A stretch of 64,000 nt of DNA. Origin: Streptosporangium sp. NBC_01755 (GTDB lineage Bacteria; Actinomycetota; Actinomycetes; Streptosporangiales; Streptosporangiaceae). Within the stretch, counting starts at the first letter, position 1. Each line of letters begins with the position of its first letter. The notes beneath the pieces are model-generated. The model was not told the origin of the DNA. It did no database searches and was given only the letters and a program-made list of their open reading frames with translations. Positions 1 to 8,734 of this stretch are shown here, in pieces. A program made the position numbers and the translations under genes. Location of the stretch: the NCBI RefSeq assembly GCF_035917995.1, contig NZ_CP109131.1, positions 3,348,001 to 3,412,000 on the forward strand, written 5' to 3'.

Positions 1-761
1 GCCGACTCGATCCGGGCCACCAGCGCCTCCACATCAATCTCCTCGTCCCGGGCGGCGATCACCTCGACGAGGGCCTTGATGGCGGCGCCCTGAGCGTCGA
101 GCTTCGCGCCCAGCCCAGCGACCGTCTCGCGGATGTCCTTCGCCCACTTGGCCGCGTTGACCAGCACGTTGCCCGCCTGCCACTCCGGGTTCTCCTTGCT
201 GCCGAACGGCACCGGCAGCTCGTGGGTCCACATGTCCTTGGCGCTCACGTCGTCCTCCTTCGTTGATCCAGCAGGTGATCCGGTGAATGTGCCGTTCCGT
301 ACGAGGGCATAGAGCCGGTCGCCGGGGCACGAGGTGGCGAAAAAGTCCCGGTGACCCTTCACCGCGGCGCCCATGCCCTTGCTCATCAGCCACACCCGGA
401 GCTGGCGGACCGCGTCGACCTGCGCGGCGGTCGGGTCCTCGCCAGGGCCCGACATGAGGGTCACCGAGTAGTGGCTGCTGTTGCCGCCCGGCTGAGCCGC
501 CTGCACCCGGTCCAGGCCGCGGCCCTCGAAGACGTAGCCGTGCGGACAACAGCCGAAGCTGTAGCCGATGTCCGCCCAGCCACGGGCCGCGCCCATGTGG
601 AACTTCCGGGTGTTCTGCCAGTAGGTGACGCACGTGCTGTGCGCCTTGCCGGCTAAGCCTTGGTCGCTGCCGTCATAGTGGATGACCAAGCCCTCGCGAG
701 GGCGGGCTGGGTCCGCGTCGGACGGGCCCCACCCGAACGCGCCGCGGTTGACGAGCTTCAT
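1..761 (-). CDS. Endolysin, N-acetylmuramoyl-L-alanine amidase (PGRP/amidase_2), C-terminus off window
   Basis: The frame stays open from an ATG at 761 to the window edge, giving at least 253 residues. The N-terminal half is an amidase_2/PGRP fold: H28 in VIHYDGSD, H137 in GHRDFF and C145 in TSCPGD fit the three zinc ligands, with a Tyr-containing GYSFGCCPHGYVFEGRG segment between them. Enzymes of this family cut the amide bond between MurNAc and the stem peptide. A low-complexity linker (about 155-170) leads to a C-terminal part starting KDMWTHELPVPFG and then a helical segment that runs off the edge; its role in wall binding or multimerisation is inference. The ATG shares one base with the TGA of the upstream holin-like gene, which suggests coupled translation and supports a lysis cassette. 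Confidence 0.9.
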   Translation of the reverse strand, partial: MKLVNRGAFGWGPSDADPARPREGLVIHYDGSDQGLAGKAHSTCVTYWQNTRKFHMGAARGWADIGYSFGCCPHGYVFEGRGLDRVQAAQPGGNSSHYSVTLMSGPGEDPTAAQVDAVRQLRVWLMSKGMGAAVKGHRDFFATSCPGDRLYALVRNGTFTGSPAGSTKEDDVSAKDMWTHELPVPFGSKENPEWQAGNVLVNAAKWAKDIRETVAGLGAKLDAQGAAIKALVEVIAARDEEIDVEALVARIES

Positions 762-1066
762 CAGTCCTCCAAGCTGCGGATGTGGGTGTCGAGCTTGCTC
801 TCGACGCGCTTCACGGCGTCCTTCAAGCTGGAACCGTCGTTGGTGCGGACCTCGTGCTCGATGGTCCCCAGACGCTCCATGACGCCGGAGCGGGCCGGCA
901 CGCCGGATCGGGCAGGGGCGCCGCGCCAGTCGTCCAGGAAGTCGTCCAGCGACTGGAACAGCAGCCAGACACGGCGCCAGATCCGGCCCACCACGGTCAG
1001 CAGGCCCAGACCGCCAGCCACGATGCCGAGGACCACGAAGACGTCGAGGACGTGGTTTCCGGTCAT
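761..1066 (-). CDS. Holin-like membrane protein (DUF2746-type)
   Basis: This 101-residue protein has one N-terminal membrane segment (about residues 6-27, VLDVFVVLGIVAGGLGLL) followed by a charged helical tail. The tail carries the PARSGVPARSGVMERL and GSSLKDAV motifs that I associate, from memory, with DUF2746 proteins of actinophages. Its position immediately before the amidase and its single membrane span suggest a holin or holin accessory. No lysis activity can be read from sequence, and DUF2746 proteins are often annotated only as minor structural or hypothetical. The start overlaps the preceding tail gene by ATGA. Confidence 0.65.
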   Translation of the reverse strand: MTGNHVLDVFVVLGIVAGGLGLLTVVGRIWRRVWLLFQSLDDFLDDWRGAPARSGVPARSGVMERLGTIEHEVRTNDGSSLKDAVKRVESKLDTHIRSLED

Positions 1067-1521
1067 GGCATCGGGATCACGATGATGTCGCGCGAGGCGA
1101 TGTCCGCGGTGTCAGGGTCGGTGCCAGCGCTGGTGAGGTGCTGGGTGCGGATGTAGTACAGGGCGCCCGGGGACAGCCCGTCGAGCAATGAGACGCGGGA
1201 GCCGTACTGGAACTCCGTGTTCTCGGCCGCGGACCCGTAGCCGCGGACGGTCACGGACGGCGCCAGGACCTCCGTCCCGGCGGAGGAGTCGCGGAAGAGC
1301 TGAGGGGCCAGAAAGATCCTGTCTCGAGCGCTGGCGCCGTTGTCTCGGAACCCGCCGCCGATCGTCAGCCGGACACGGCCGGACGGCGGGGCGACGAAGT
1401 ACACGCCGACCTCCGGCGACCCGGTCTCGTAGGCGGTGCTCACCAGGTTGGCCAGGATGGTGTCCTCGTGGAAGAACGCCGTCTGGCCGCTCGGCCGCAG
1501 GGTGTTGTCTGCCGCGGTCAT
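1063..1521 (-). CDS. Distal tail/fibre protein, single-module paralogue
   Basis: The protein has 152 residues from the ATG at 1521, chosen because it overlaps the TGA of the upstream gene as TGATG; an upstream in-frame start would only add ten residues of poor composition. It is one copy of a roughly 150-residue beta-rich module: an AYETGSPEVGVYFVAPPSGRV core, then RIFLAPQL, a LLDGLSPGALYYI segment, and an ending RDIIVIPMP. The same layout occurs twice in the upstream gene. Location between the large minor tail protein and the lysis genes fits a virion fibre or host-contact protein. The receptor is unknown. Confidence 0.7.
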   Translation of the reverse strand: MTAADNTLRPSGQTAFFHEDTILANLVSTAYETGSPEVGVYFVAPPSGRVRLTIGGGFRDNGASARDRIFLAPQLFRDSSAGTEVLAPSVTVRGYGSAAENTEFQYGSRVSLLDGLSPGALYYIRTQHLTSAGTDPDTADIASRDIIVIPMP

Positions 1522-2438
1522 GGGATCGGCACCACCGTGATGTCCCGGCACGCGATGTCAGCCGTAGTCGTCCCAGCGTCGGGCACCTGCACCACGTACT
1601 TGACGACCGCGTAGTAGACCACCCCCGGCGTCAGGCCCTCCAGCACGGACTCGCGGGAGCCGTAGGTGTGCCCGGATGAGCAGTTGTCGGAGCCCCATCC
1701 TCGGCTGGTGACACCGGGCACCAGGACCACCGCGCCGCCCGAGGTTCCGACCCGGACCTCCGGGGACAGGGAGATCCTGTCGGCGCCTGCGGAGTTGCCC
1801 ATCCCTCCACCGACAACGATCAGTACCCGGCCCGACGTCGGCGCGACGAACGTCAGCTCGACCGCAGGCGACCCGGCGATGTAGCTGGTGTTAGCCGGGT
1901 TCGCAATGGCAGTGATGTCCTGGCTCCACTTCGGCGGCGGGAAGTCCAGGGCCTTCACGGTCTGGCCGGCGTAGTTGCCGCCGAGCGGGGTCGGGCAGAC
2001 GGTGAGGTCACGCTGCTGCAGGTCTGCCGTCGACCCGCCGGACACCTTGTGCATGGTCTGCACGTAGTAGGTGGTGCCGCCAGTGAGACCGGTCAGCAGC
2101 GTCGTCCGGCTGCGGTAGATGAACGAGGTGATCTCACCGGGGGTGCCGACGCCTCGGGTGGTGACGTCCGCGGCCAGGACCACGCTGCCGCCGGAGCTGC
2201 CGACGCGGACCTCGGGCGCGAGGTGCACTCTGTTGGTGCCGCCGTTGTCTCGCGCGGACAGGCCCACGGACAGCAGCACCGCGCCGGACGTGGGTGCGAT
2301 GAACGTCGCGGACACGACCGGGGATCCGGCGATGAACGACGTGCTGCTGATGTCGTTGATCGATGTGCTGTCGGACGCAGTCACTGCGACAGGAAAGTCC
2401 GCCGCCTTGATCTTGGCGCCGATCAGGGTGTCCGGCAT
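1518..2438 (-). CDS. Distal tail/fibre protein with two tandem modules
   Basis: This 306-residue protein consists of two tandem copies of the same module, about residues 1-153 and 154-306. Each has a SxxxxSTSFIAGSP or NTSYIAGSP entry, a TFxAPTSGxVLxxVG strand, a PEVRVGxSGGxVVL strand, a YxSRxxLLxGLTxG turn and a RDxTVxPxP ending. A third copy is the next gene. The repeated VRVGTSGG and TSGRV motifs point to beta-sandwich domains typical of phage receptor-binding or decoration modules, though I recognise no named family. It sits directly after the large minor tail protein, consistent with the tail tip. Confidence 0.7.
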   Translation of the reverse strand: MPDTLIGAKIKAADFPVAVTASDSTSINDISSTSFIAGSPVVSATFIAPTSGAVLLSVGLSARDNGGTNRVHLAPEVRVGSSGGSVVLAADVTTRGVGTPGEITSFIYRSRTTLLTGLTGGTTYYVQTMHKVSGGSTADLQQRDLTVCPTPLGGNYAGQTVKALDFPPPKWSQDITAIANPANTSYIAGSPAVELTFVAPTSGRVLIVVGGGMGNSAGADRISLSPEVRVGTSGGAVVLVPGVTSRGWGSDNCSSGHTYGSRESVLEGLTPGVVYYAVVKYVVQVPDAGTTTADIACRDITVVPIP

Positions 2439-2451
2439 GGCTGGCCTCCCT

Positions 2452-5184
2452 TCAGAGTGCGTAGATGGCTGGACGGAACAGGCGGACGGCCGCGCCGGTG
2501 GCGTGGGTCTTCACGACCCCGTTGACGGACCTGGTGACGGTCATCGTCTGCGGCGAGCTCGCTCCGCTGATCGCGGTCACGGTCATGCGCTCGCCGCCGA
2601 TCATGATGTCGAACGGCATCTCCCCGGCTGCGGTGGTCCAGAGCGGGCCCACGGTCGTGGCCACGTCCGCGCCGGTCTCCGTCGTCGTCAAGTCCTCGGC
2701 CAGCGTGCTGGAGTGCGGCCCATACCGGTCGGAGTCGTAGACGGCGACCTGGTAGGGCGACTCCGGCGAGCAGTTGATGATCAGGGTGTGCTCGTAGTTG
2801 CCGAGCTCCTCGGTGTAGCCCTGGGCGATCTGGCTGATGTCTTCTGGCGGGAGCCAGGAGGGCGGGTTGGTGATGGTGAGGCGGTCGCCCATCTCCAGCT
2901 CGTGAGCATCCTCCGTCTGCGTGGCATCTCCGGCGATCGAGGGGTGGGCGAGGTTGATGCTGATGGTCGGATACCGCGCCTCGTCCACCGTGCCCAGATG
3001 CAGCCGCCACCCGGCCTGGTCGAACAGGTCGAGGTCGTACTCGACGTTGACGGTGACCTCGGCGTCGTAGCGGCCCACCCCGGACGGCGGGGCGAGCACG
3101 GACAGGGCGCCGGTTTCCAGCACCGTCCGCGCCGAGCTGCCGCCCTCGCGGGTCACAGTGACGTCGTTGCGGACATTTTGATCGTCGTCGACCGGGGACG
3201 GCGCCTCGGCCAGCTCGTGCGCCTCGTAGTCCAGCGCCAGCGCGGGCACCTGGTTGTAGAGGCTGCTGCGGGTGCGGTAGCCCAACCCGAGCATGTCCCT
3301 CGGCTCGAACAGCACCCCATCGTCAGCGGCGGCGGCCTCCCGAATCAGAGTGATCAACGGGTTTGGTCGCTGCACTCCCATCCGCGTGGAGTCGTCCAGA
3401 TCGCCGATCGGCCGGAACGCGATGCCCTCCTCGCGGCAGAGCCGCTGCACCCGCCGCCCGGCCCTTTCCCCAGCCCACGCCTCCAGTTGCGGGCCAAGGT
3501 CGAACAGGGTGGTCACCGCGTTCTGCAGGGACACGTGGCCGATCGCGACGGATGCGATCCCGCCGGCGGGGGAGACCGTGATGGTCCCGATCCTCCCCAC
3601 CGTGTTGGCGGCCAGCGTCCCGGAGGTGCTCAGTCCGGAGGCCGCGCCCGGCTCCAGCGTCAAGAGGTTCCAGTCGATGTTGGCGCCGTTCTGGGTCAGC
3701 TCCACGCTGACCAGCAGGAGCTCGCCGTTCACACCGAAGGAGATCGCGCCGGAGGTGAACAGGGGTCCGCCGACCCCGTCGAGGGCGCGCAGGCCGAGGG
3801 TGCCGCCGGTGCCGTAGAACACCTCCCACCGGCGCACGGTGCCGGTGCCGTAGAACATCAGCACGACCTGGCCGTCCTCCGCCCCGCCGGCGGGCACGGC
3901 CATGAGGAACCGGACCTGGGTCAGGCCGGTGTCGGTGTACTGCGGGACCGGGCCCCGAAGCTCCGCACCGTTGAGGGTCACGATCGGGTGCGAGGCGACG
4001 AAGGCGTCGAAGGAGGCGAACTCCGGGCTGCCGGTGATGGACATGGCGCCGTGGTTCAGCGCCGGGGCCATGCTGGTTGAGCCCTCCGCGTCCTCGAACG
4101 GCCAGTACGCCACCAGCCCCGCCGTGTCGAAGATCCGGCCCCGGTACAGCGCGGATCCCAGGATCGACGAGCCCTGTGTCAGGCGACGCAGCACCCCGGA
4201 CGCCTCGACCGGCACGTACACGTCCTGTCCGGTCAGGTCCCACCGCGGCGGCCAGCTGCTGACCTCGCCGTGGAACCGGTAGTGCCGGTTGCTGATCTCG
4301 GCGCCTCCGGCGATCGTCCAGGTGTTCGGCGAGCTCGCCGTGTCCGCGAACGAGCTCGCGCCCGCCGTCTGGATCGTGAAGTCGGGGTTCGCGACCACCG
4401 TGCCGCCGATGCCGTTGCGCAGCTGGAAGGCGTAGCACCTGCCGATCGTTCCGCCGCCGGGCAGGTCCGTGATGTCCCCGACCTCCGTCACGGCCGTGGA
4501 GTTGAAAATGCTGGTGGTGCCCGCGGTGACCACCGGGTCGCCGAGCTGTGTCCACGACCCGGAGATGTCGGGCGCGGTGTAGAACGTGACCGTGTTCCCC
4601 GCGGCGCCGTTGTTGACGTCCAGCGTGACCCGTAGCGCCAGGCGGCCGGAGGCGGGCACCGGTATCAGCGCGGTGGCGGTCGTGGTGATGGTCGCCGTGC
4701 CGTTCGCCGACCAGACCAGCGTCAGCACCCCGCCTTCCATGTAGAACGCCCACGACCGCTGATTGCCGGTGACCTTGAACTTCGCGGCGAGGTCCGCGAT
4801 GTCTCGCCAGTCGTCGAGCCGGACGTCGATACGGATGTCGATGTCCCCGGTGACGCTGGTGGCCACCGAGTCCGGGCAGGTGGCCTCATCACCATCCCCG
4901 CCGGGCAGGGCGAGATAGGTGAGCCCGCGCTCCACAGCGATCCGTATCGGCGTGTTACGGCCGATCAGCCCGTAATACGGAGAGACTGGGTTGCGCGGGC
5001 TGTAGCGGCCGTCCCGATTGTTCAGGGTCAAGGTCGCGGTCGAGCGGTCGACCTGGGCGGCCTCATCTGCCCGGCCGCGCGAGATGTTCACCATGTCGCG
5101 CCGGTAGACGTGGCTGCTCACGTCTACCCACCCGCCGAGATTGAGCTCCACCACCAGCGGCAGCACGGTCTCCGGAAACGCCAT
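2452..5184 (-). CDS. Large minor tail protein with a LamG-like insertion
   Basis: The protein has 910 residues. The N-terminus (WVDVSSHVYRRDMVNISRG, then TLTLNNRDGRYSPRNP) is characteristic of actinophage minor tail proteins that follow the tape measure and build the tail tip. Around residues 350-550 lies a concanavalin/LamG-like region starting at GLVAYWPFED and ending in a SVAIGHVSLQN strand, a carbohydrate-binding type of fold. The part after about residue 570 returns to a baseplate-hub-like region (ITLIREAAAADDGVLFEP) and ends with a small beta domain (GEMPFDIMIGGERMTVTAI). Role in host-surface contact is inferred from position and domains. It starts 3 bp after the tape measure stop. Confidence 0.85.
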   Translation of the reverse strand: MAFPETVLPLVVELNLGGWVDVSSHVYRRDMVNISRGRADEAAQVDRSTATLTLNNRDGRYSPRNPVSPYYGLIGRNTPIRIAVERGLTYLALPGGDGDEATCPDSVATSVTGDIDIRIDVRLDDWRDIADLAAKFKVTGNQRSWAFYMEGGVLTLVWSANGTATITTTATALIPVPASGRLALRVTLDVNNGAAGNTVTFYTAPDISGSWTQLGDPVVTAGTTSIFNSTAVTEVGDITDLPGGGTIGRCYAFQLRNGIGGTVVANPDFTIQTAGASSFADTASSPNTWTIAGGAEISNRHYRFHGEVSSWPPRWDLTGQDVYVPVEASGVLRRLTQGSSILGSALYRGRIFDTAGLVAYWPFEDAEGSTSMAPALNHGAMSITGSPEFASFDAFVASHPIVTLNGAELRGPVPQYTDTGLTQVRFLMAVPAGGAEDGQVVLMFYGTGTVRRWEVFYGTGGTLGLRALDGVGGPLFTSGAISFGVNGELLLVSVELTQNGANIDWNLLTLEPGAASGLSTSGTLAANTVGRIGTITVSPAGGIASVAIGHVSLQNAVTTLFDLGPQLEAWAGERAGRRVQRLCREEGIAFRPIGDLDDSTRMGVQRPNPLITLIREAAAADDGVLFEPRDMLGLGYRTRSSLYNQVPALALDYEAHELAEAPSPVDDDQNVRNDVTVTREGGSSARTVLETGALSVLAPPSGVGRYDAEVTVNVEYDLDLFDQAGWRLHLGTVDEARYPTISINLAHPSIAGDATQTEDAHELEMGDRLTITNPPSWLPPEDISQIAQGYTEELGNYEHTLIINCSPESPYQVAVYDSDRYGPHSSTLAEDLTTTETGADVATTVGPLWTTAAGEMPFDIMIGGERMTVTAISGASSPQTMTVTRSVNGVVKTHATGAAVRLFRPAIYAL

Positions 5185-5187
5185 CGT

Positions 5188-7686
5188 CTACCTCCCCAGC
5201 ACCAGCTGCACGTTGCCGCCGCGTGACTTCACCGCGCGCCGCAGGATCTCCACCAGCAGGTCATCCAGACGGGTGCCACCCGAGCGGATCTCCAGCACCA
5301 CCCGACCGCCGCCCCCGCCGCCGGCGAGCATCGCCGCAGACTGCCCGGCCGAGGTCACCTGGGAGCCGAAGGGCAACCTGACGAGTTCAGGACCCTGCTC
5401 TCCGAGCAGGGTCAGGCCGCCCGCGATCCCGCCGGACGCCCGAGGTTGGGCCGCCTCCAGCTTCTTGTTGTAGGCCTCGGCTTTCTTGTTGTAGGCGAGG
5501 TCCTTCTTCTCCGTCTCCAGGACGGTCTTGACCTTCTTCGGGATCAGCCCGTACCGGTCCGCGAGTGCCTTCGCCTGCTTGCTGGTCAACCCCATGGAGC
5601 GGGCCATGCGAATGAACTCCGCGCGCTGCTCGGCCATCTTCTTCACGATCGAGGACACCGGCTTGCCCAGCTCCCGCATCGCGATGACCACGTCCTGGGC
5701 GCCCTCGGCCAGGGAGAGCAGCGCCGCCCGGTTCTCCCGCCCGGCCGCCGTGGTCATGGACAGGGTCCGCTTGTTGTCCTTCAGGCTCTTGCGGGCAGCG
5801 TCCCACGCGGCCTCATAGGCGGTCAGGGCACGCTCCTGGCCGAAGATCCCGGACGTGAGCTTGTCCATGCCGTCTCGCAGAGTCACGATCTCCCGCAGGG
5901 CCTTCGTGAGGTCCTTGAGCGGCTCGACGACCTCCCGCAGACCGCCACCACCGGCCTGGCGGAACGCCATCGACGTGGAGTTGAAGCCGCTGCCGCCCTG
6001 GTTGGACAACATGGCGCGGGTCGTGCCAGCAGGGATGACGTTGGACCCGAACGGCAGCCGCACCAGCTCCGGGCCTTGCTCGCCGACGAGCGCCGTGGAC
6101 CCGCCCGCGCCGGACACTCCGCCGGAAGCGAACGCACTGGCGGCGCCGATGATGCCGCCGTGCGCCCGGTCGTAGGCGCCCCGAGACGGAATGCCGTTGA
6201 GGATGGAGCGGCCGGTGCTGCTGTAGGCGACCGTGACGTGCACGACCTTGCCCCGCAAGCTGTTGATCTCCGCCTGGGCGCGGCGCTTCGCGGCCAGCAG
6301 CTGGCCGATCTCGGCCTGGAGTTTCGCGCGCCGCGTCTTGGTGAGGTTCGGGTCCTTGAGCTGCTTCTTCGCTTTCGCGACCTTCGCGTCGAGGTCGCGG
6401 ATGTCTCCCTCGAGCTTGACGATCTTGGGGAAGTTCTCGACGTCCGTGCGGAAGTCGGCCACCTCGCCACGGGTCTGCCGGATCGACTCGGCCATCGCTG
6501 CGGCTGCGTCCTGCCAGGGACCCGGGATCTTCGCGGCGGTCTCCATCAGCGCCTGGGCGCCAGCCAGGATCCCGTCGTAGAAGTCCAGCCCGGCAAGCAG
6601 GACGGTGCGGAACACGCCGGCCAGGGCGGCCAAGAAGTTGATCACCATGGGGAGGGTTCGCAGCAGGGTCACGAAGACGATCGCGAAGAGATCCCGGTTC
6701 TCGGACACCGTGGAGGCCATGTTGATGAAGGCATCCGAGATCTCAGCGAACAGGCCGGGCAGCATCGGGCCGACCTGGTCGAGCAGTTGGCCGAAGGTCG
6801 TCATGATCGGCGCGACGGCGGGCTTGAGCTCCAGGAACGCCTCTCCGAGGTTCTTCACGAACCGGGTCAGCGGCCCCTTCGCGATCTTCATCCCCTGGGT
6901 GATGACGGGCTCGAACTCCCGTCCCACACTCCGCAGGGTGGAGCGCACCGTGTCCAGCACCGGCAGAAGCGGCTGAGACGCCCGCTTCATCCCATCGACG
7001 ATGTCCCGGCCTGTCTCCCGCCACTGGCCGCGGAGCTTCTCGGCCTGCTTGTTGGACTCGGCGACCCGCTTCTGCTCGGCCTTGGACCACCCCTCGTTGA
7101 TCTCCTCGACGTGGAAGAGCGCCATCGCGCCAGCGCCGACCAGTCCAGCACCGAGGCCGCCGATGATGCCGCCACTGATCACCGTGCCCAGCATCGGACC
7201 CAGCGTCGCCGCGACCCCACCCACCGAGGCCAGGATGATCGGCCCGATGATCGGGTTGCTCAGAGCGCCCTTCAGCCCGCCGGTCACCCCAGCGACCAAG
7301 GTCTTCTTGATCGCGCCCGCGCCCGAGGAGATCCCGCTCGTGATGCCGGACACCAAGCGGCGCCCCAGGCCCTGGCCGTCGCGCTCGGAGAACATTCCGG
7401 TCAGGCGTGCCCGCACCCGGGACGCGGTCTGATCCATGGAGCGGGTGACCGACTCCTGCACTGACCGGAACGCGCGCGACAGGCGGCCCGTCTCGCCGTT
7501 GACGTCAGCGATCGCGTCACGAAGGCCACCGGAGAGAGCGGCGCGGATGTGCCCAAACGCCGTGGTCGCGGTCTTCCCCACGTCCCGGTACGTACGGCCG
7601 AGATCAGCGGCGTCGCGCTTCGCCTCCGCGACCGCAGGCTTCGCCTTGTTCTTGCTGGTGATGACGATCTCGACCTCATTGGCCAC
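5188..7686 (-). CDS. Tape measure protein
   Basis: At 832 residues this is the longest tail-shaft gene and follows the frameshifted chaperones, the standard place for the tape measure. The N-terminus is helical (KNKAKPAVAEAKRDAADLG). Residues about 115-190 are a Gly/Ala/Ile-rich membrane-like stretch, followed by long helical segments, and a Gly-rich end. Two near-identical motifs with the core GEQGPELVRLPFGS occur around residues 540 and 790; this motif is common in tape measures. By the usual 1.5 angstrom-per-residue rule the tail would be roughly 120 nm, which is an estimate. The start is GTG, preceded by GGAGAGGAGGTG inside the end of the GT chaperone gene, with a 5-bp overlap. Confidence 0.92.
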   Translation of the reverse strand: MANEVEIVITSKNKAKPAVAEAKRDAADLGRTYRDVGKTATTAFGHIRAALSGGLRDAIADVNGETGRLSRAFRSVQESVTRSMDQTASRVRARLTGMFSERDGQGLGRRLVSGITSGISSGAGAIKKTLVAGVTGGLKGALSNPIIGPIILASVGGVAATLGPMLGTVISGGIIGGLGAGLVGAGAMALFHVEEINEGWSKAEQKRVAESNKQAEKLRGQWRETGRDIVDGMKRASQPLLPVLDTVRSTLRSVGREFEPVITQGMKIAKGPLTRFVKNLGEAFLELKPAVAPIMTTFGQLLDQVGPMLPGLFAEISDAFINMASTVSENRDLFAIVFVTLLRTLPMVINFLAALAGVFRTVLLAGLDFYDGILAGAQALMETAAKIPGPWQDAAAAMAESIRQTRGEVADFRTDVENFPKIVKLEGDIRDLDAKVAKAKKQLKDPNLTKTRRAKLQAEIGQLLAAKRRAQAEINSLRGKVVHVTVAYSSTGRSILNGIPSRGAYDRAHGGIIGAASAFASGGVSGAGGSTALVGEQGPELVRLPFGSNVIPAGTTRAMLSNQGGSGFNSTSMAFRQAGGGGLREVVEPLKDLTKALREIVTLRDGMDKLTSGIFGQERALTAYEAAWDAARKSLKDNKRTLSMTTAAGRENRAALLSLAEGAQDVVIAMRELGKPVSSIVKKMAEQRAEFIRMARSMGLTSKQAKALADRYGLIPKKVKTVLETEKKDLAYNKKAEAYNKKLEAAQPRASGGIAGGLTLLGEQGPELVRLPFGSQVTSAGQSAAMLAGGGGGGRVVLEIRSGGTRLDDLLVEILRRAVKSRGGNVQLVLGR

Positions 7687-7689
7687 CTG

Positions 7690-8249
7690 TCACACCTCCT
7701 CTCCTGGGTCGTCGGGTCCGGCGAGTTCCTCCAGGCGCAGCAGCCGCAGCAGCCCGGCATCCTCGGCCAGCAGCTGGCTCGGCAGGCACCCGAAGCGCTG
7801 GCACTGCGCGAGGATCCACCGCGCCTCGGTCAGCTCACCGGGCTCGGTGACAACACCTCCATCGGGAGCGATTCCTCCAGGGACGGCTCGCCATCGGGCG
7901 ATGGCCGCTCCAAAGGGGCGGACACTCCGGCGATGTGCTCAGCCCACGTCGACATCAAGCCGGTCACGAACCGCAGGTCCTGATCCATGAGGGCCTCAGC
8001 GGTGCATGGCACTGGCATGTCGTCCTCGTCTTCGAGGTTCCAGTCCACGAGCACGCTGGCGAACATGTCGAGCATCTCCCGGATGCTCTCGATGTCCTCG
8101 GGCGTCATGCCTCCGGACATGGTCATGTCAAGCAGCGGCGCCAGCTCCAGGAACCGCTCGATGGAAATGGAGCGGACGCGGACCTCCAGGCCCTCCAGGT
8201 CCCCATCGGCGAAGGTGAGCTTGAACGTCTTCTTCCGCTTGTAACCCAC
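7690..8249 (-). CDS. Tail assembly chaperone GT, -1 frameshift fusion product
   Basis: The shorter chaperone (7830-8249) is extended by a -1 shift at CCCTTTG (7917-7911 on this strand). After the shift the frame reads RPFGAAIARWRAVPGG, then TEPGELTEARWILAQCQRF and LLAEDAGLLRLLRLEEL, and stops at 7690. The -1 frame is closed by a TGA about 30 bases upstream of the slippery site, so the shift must occur in a narrow window that contains this heptamer. The resulting protein is about 186 residues. In siphoviruses the G and GT products bind the tape measure and recruit tail-tube subunits. The extension has no start codon of its own. Confidence 0.85.
7830..8249 (-). CDS. Tail assembly chaperone G (unshifted product)
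   Basis: This 139-residue product starts at GTG 8249, 4 bp after the tail-tube stop and preceded by GGAG; longer in-frame starts would overlap the tube gene and add a Pro/Arg-rich sequence with no phage similarity. It begins GYKRKKTFKLTFADGDLEG and continues with a helical body (SIERFLELAPLLDM, EMLDMFASVLVDWN), typical of actinophage tail chaperones. The C-terminal tail after the slippery site is Pro/Ser-rich and likely dispensable. It acts with the GT fusion in tail assembly and should be absent from the virion, as known for lambda gpG. Confidence 0.85.
   Translation of the reverse strand: MGYKRKKTFKLTFADGDLEGLEVRVRSISIERFLELAPLLDMTMSGGMTPEDIESIREMLDMFASVLVDWNLEDEDDMPVPCTAEALMDQDLRFVTGLMSTWAEHIAGVSAPLERPSPDGEPSLEESLPMEVLSPSPVS
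7911..7917 (-). promoter_or_regulatory. Programmed -1 ribosomal slippery site CCCTTTG
   Basis: On the coding strand the zero-frame codons are GCC CCT TTG, so the heptamer reads C CCT TTG and matches the X XXY YYZ rule. A -1 slip re-pairs CCC and TTT. It lies just downstream of the last stop codon in the -1 frame and upstream of a well-formed coding extension. I did not establish a downstream stimulatory structure. Confidence 0.8.
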
Positions 8250-8253
8250 GTCG

Positions 8254-8670
8254 TCAGCTCCAGGCCGGGGCGGTGCCGTTGGCGAGGACCCCGGGCGCCG
8301 ACCAAACCAGCGATCCATCCGCCGCCCGGGTCAGCGCATAGTCGGTGAACAGACACTCCGGGGCGATGGTCTGCCCGCTGACGGTGAGCGTCACCGTCCG
8401 CGCCACACTGGTGGTGGCCACGTCCTTGAACGTCGCGTGCGACTTGTCGGCCTCGTCGTTGAACACGCCGTTGAGCGTGATCGAGAAGTCAGCGAGCAGC
8501 AGCAGCCGCTCCATCGCCGACTTGTCGACACCGGTGACGTCCTGCACACCGCGCGGGGTGGCGAACTCGAAGTTCGTCACATCGTTCTTGATGTCGTTCA
8601 CTGAGGTGTCGGAACCGTCCACTGACAGCGCCGTCCACCCCATGCCGGTTTCCTTCGAAATCTTAACCAC
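8254..8670 (-). CDS. Short tail tube protein (paralogue A)
   Basis: This 138-residue protein starts at GTG with AAGGGA 2-8 bases upstream. It sits immediately before the tail chaperones, where siphoviruses carry the major tail protein. A DVTGVDKSAMERLLLLAD segment, an FNDEADKSH segment and an ALTRAADGSLVWSAPGVLANG segment match the second, longer tube-like protein at 9966-10709 in the same order. It is probably the tube subunit; the longer paralogue could be the alternative. No transmembrane or catalytic features are seen. Confidence 0.78.
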   Translation of the reverse strand: MVKISKETGMGWTALSVDGSDTSVNDIKNDVTNFEFATPRGVQDVTGVDKSAMERLLLLADFSITLNGVFNDEADKSHATFKDVATTSVARTVTLTVSGQTIAPECLFTDYALTRAADGSLVWSAPGVLANGTAPAWS

Positions 8671-8734
8671 ATCCCTTCATGGGGAACTGACCTGCTATAA
8701 GGCCAGTACCAACCAAACCCAGTACGCTTGAAGC

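Noticed and set aside
2119..4080. A 653-residue open frame on the plus strand across the tail genes
   Set aside because: It is antisense to well-recognised tail proteins and has Arg/Gly/Pro/Val-rich composition typical of the reverse frame of high-GC genes. No domain is seen.
5446..7464. A 672-residue open frame antisense to the tape measure gene
   Set aside because: Shadow frame of the tape measure with Leu/Arg/His/Gly bias and no recognisable domain or ribosome site.
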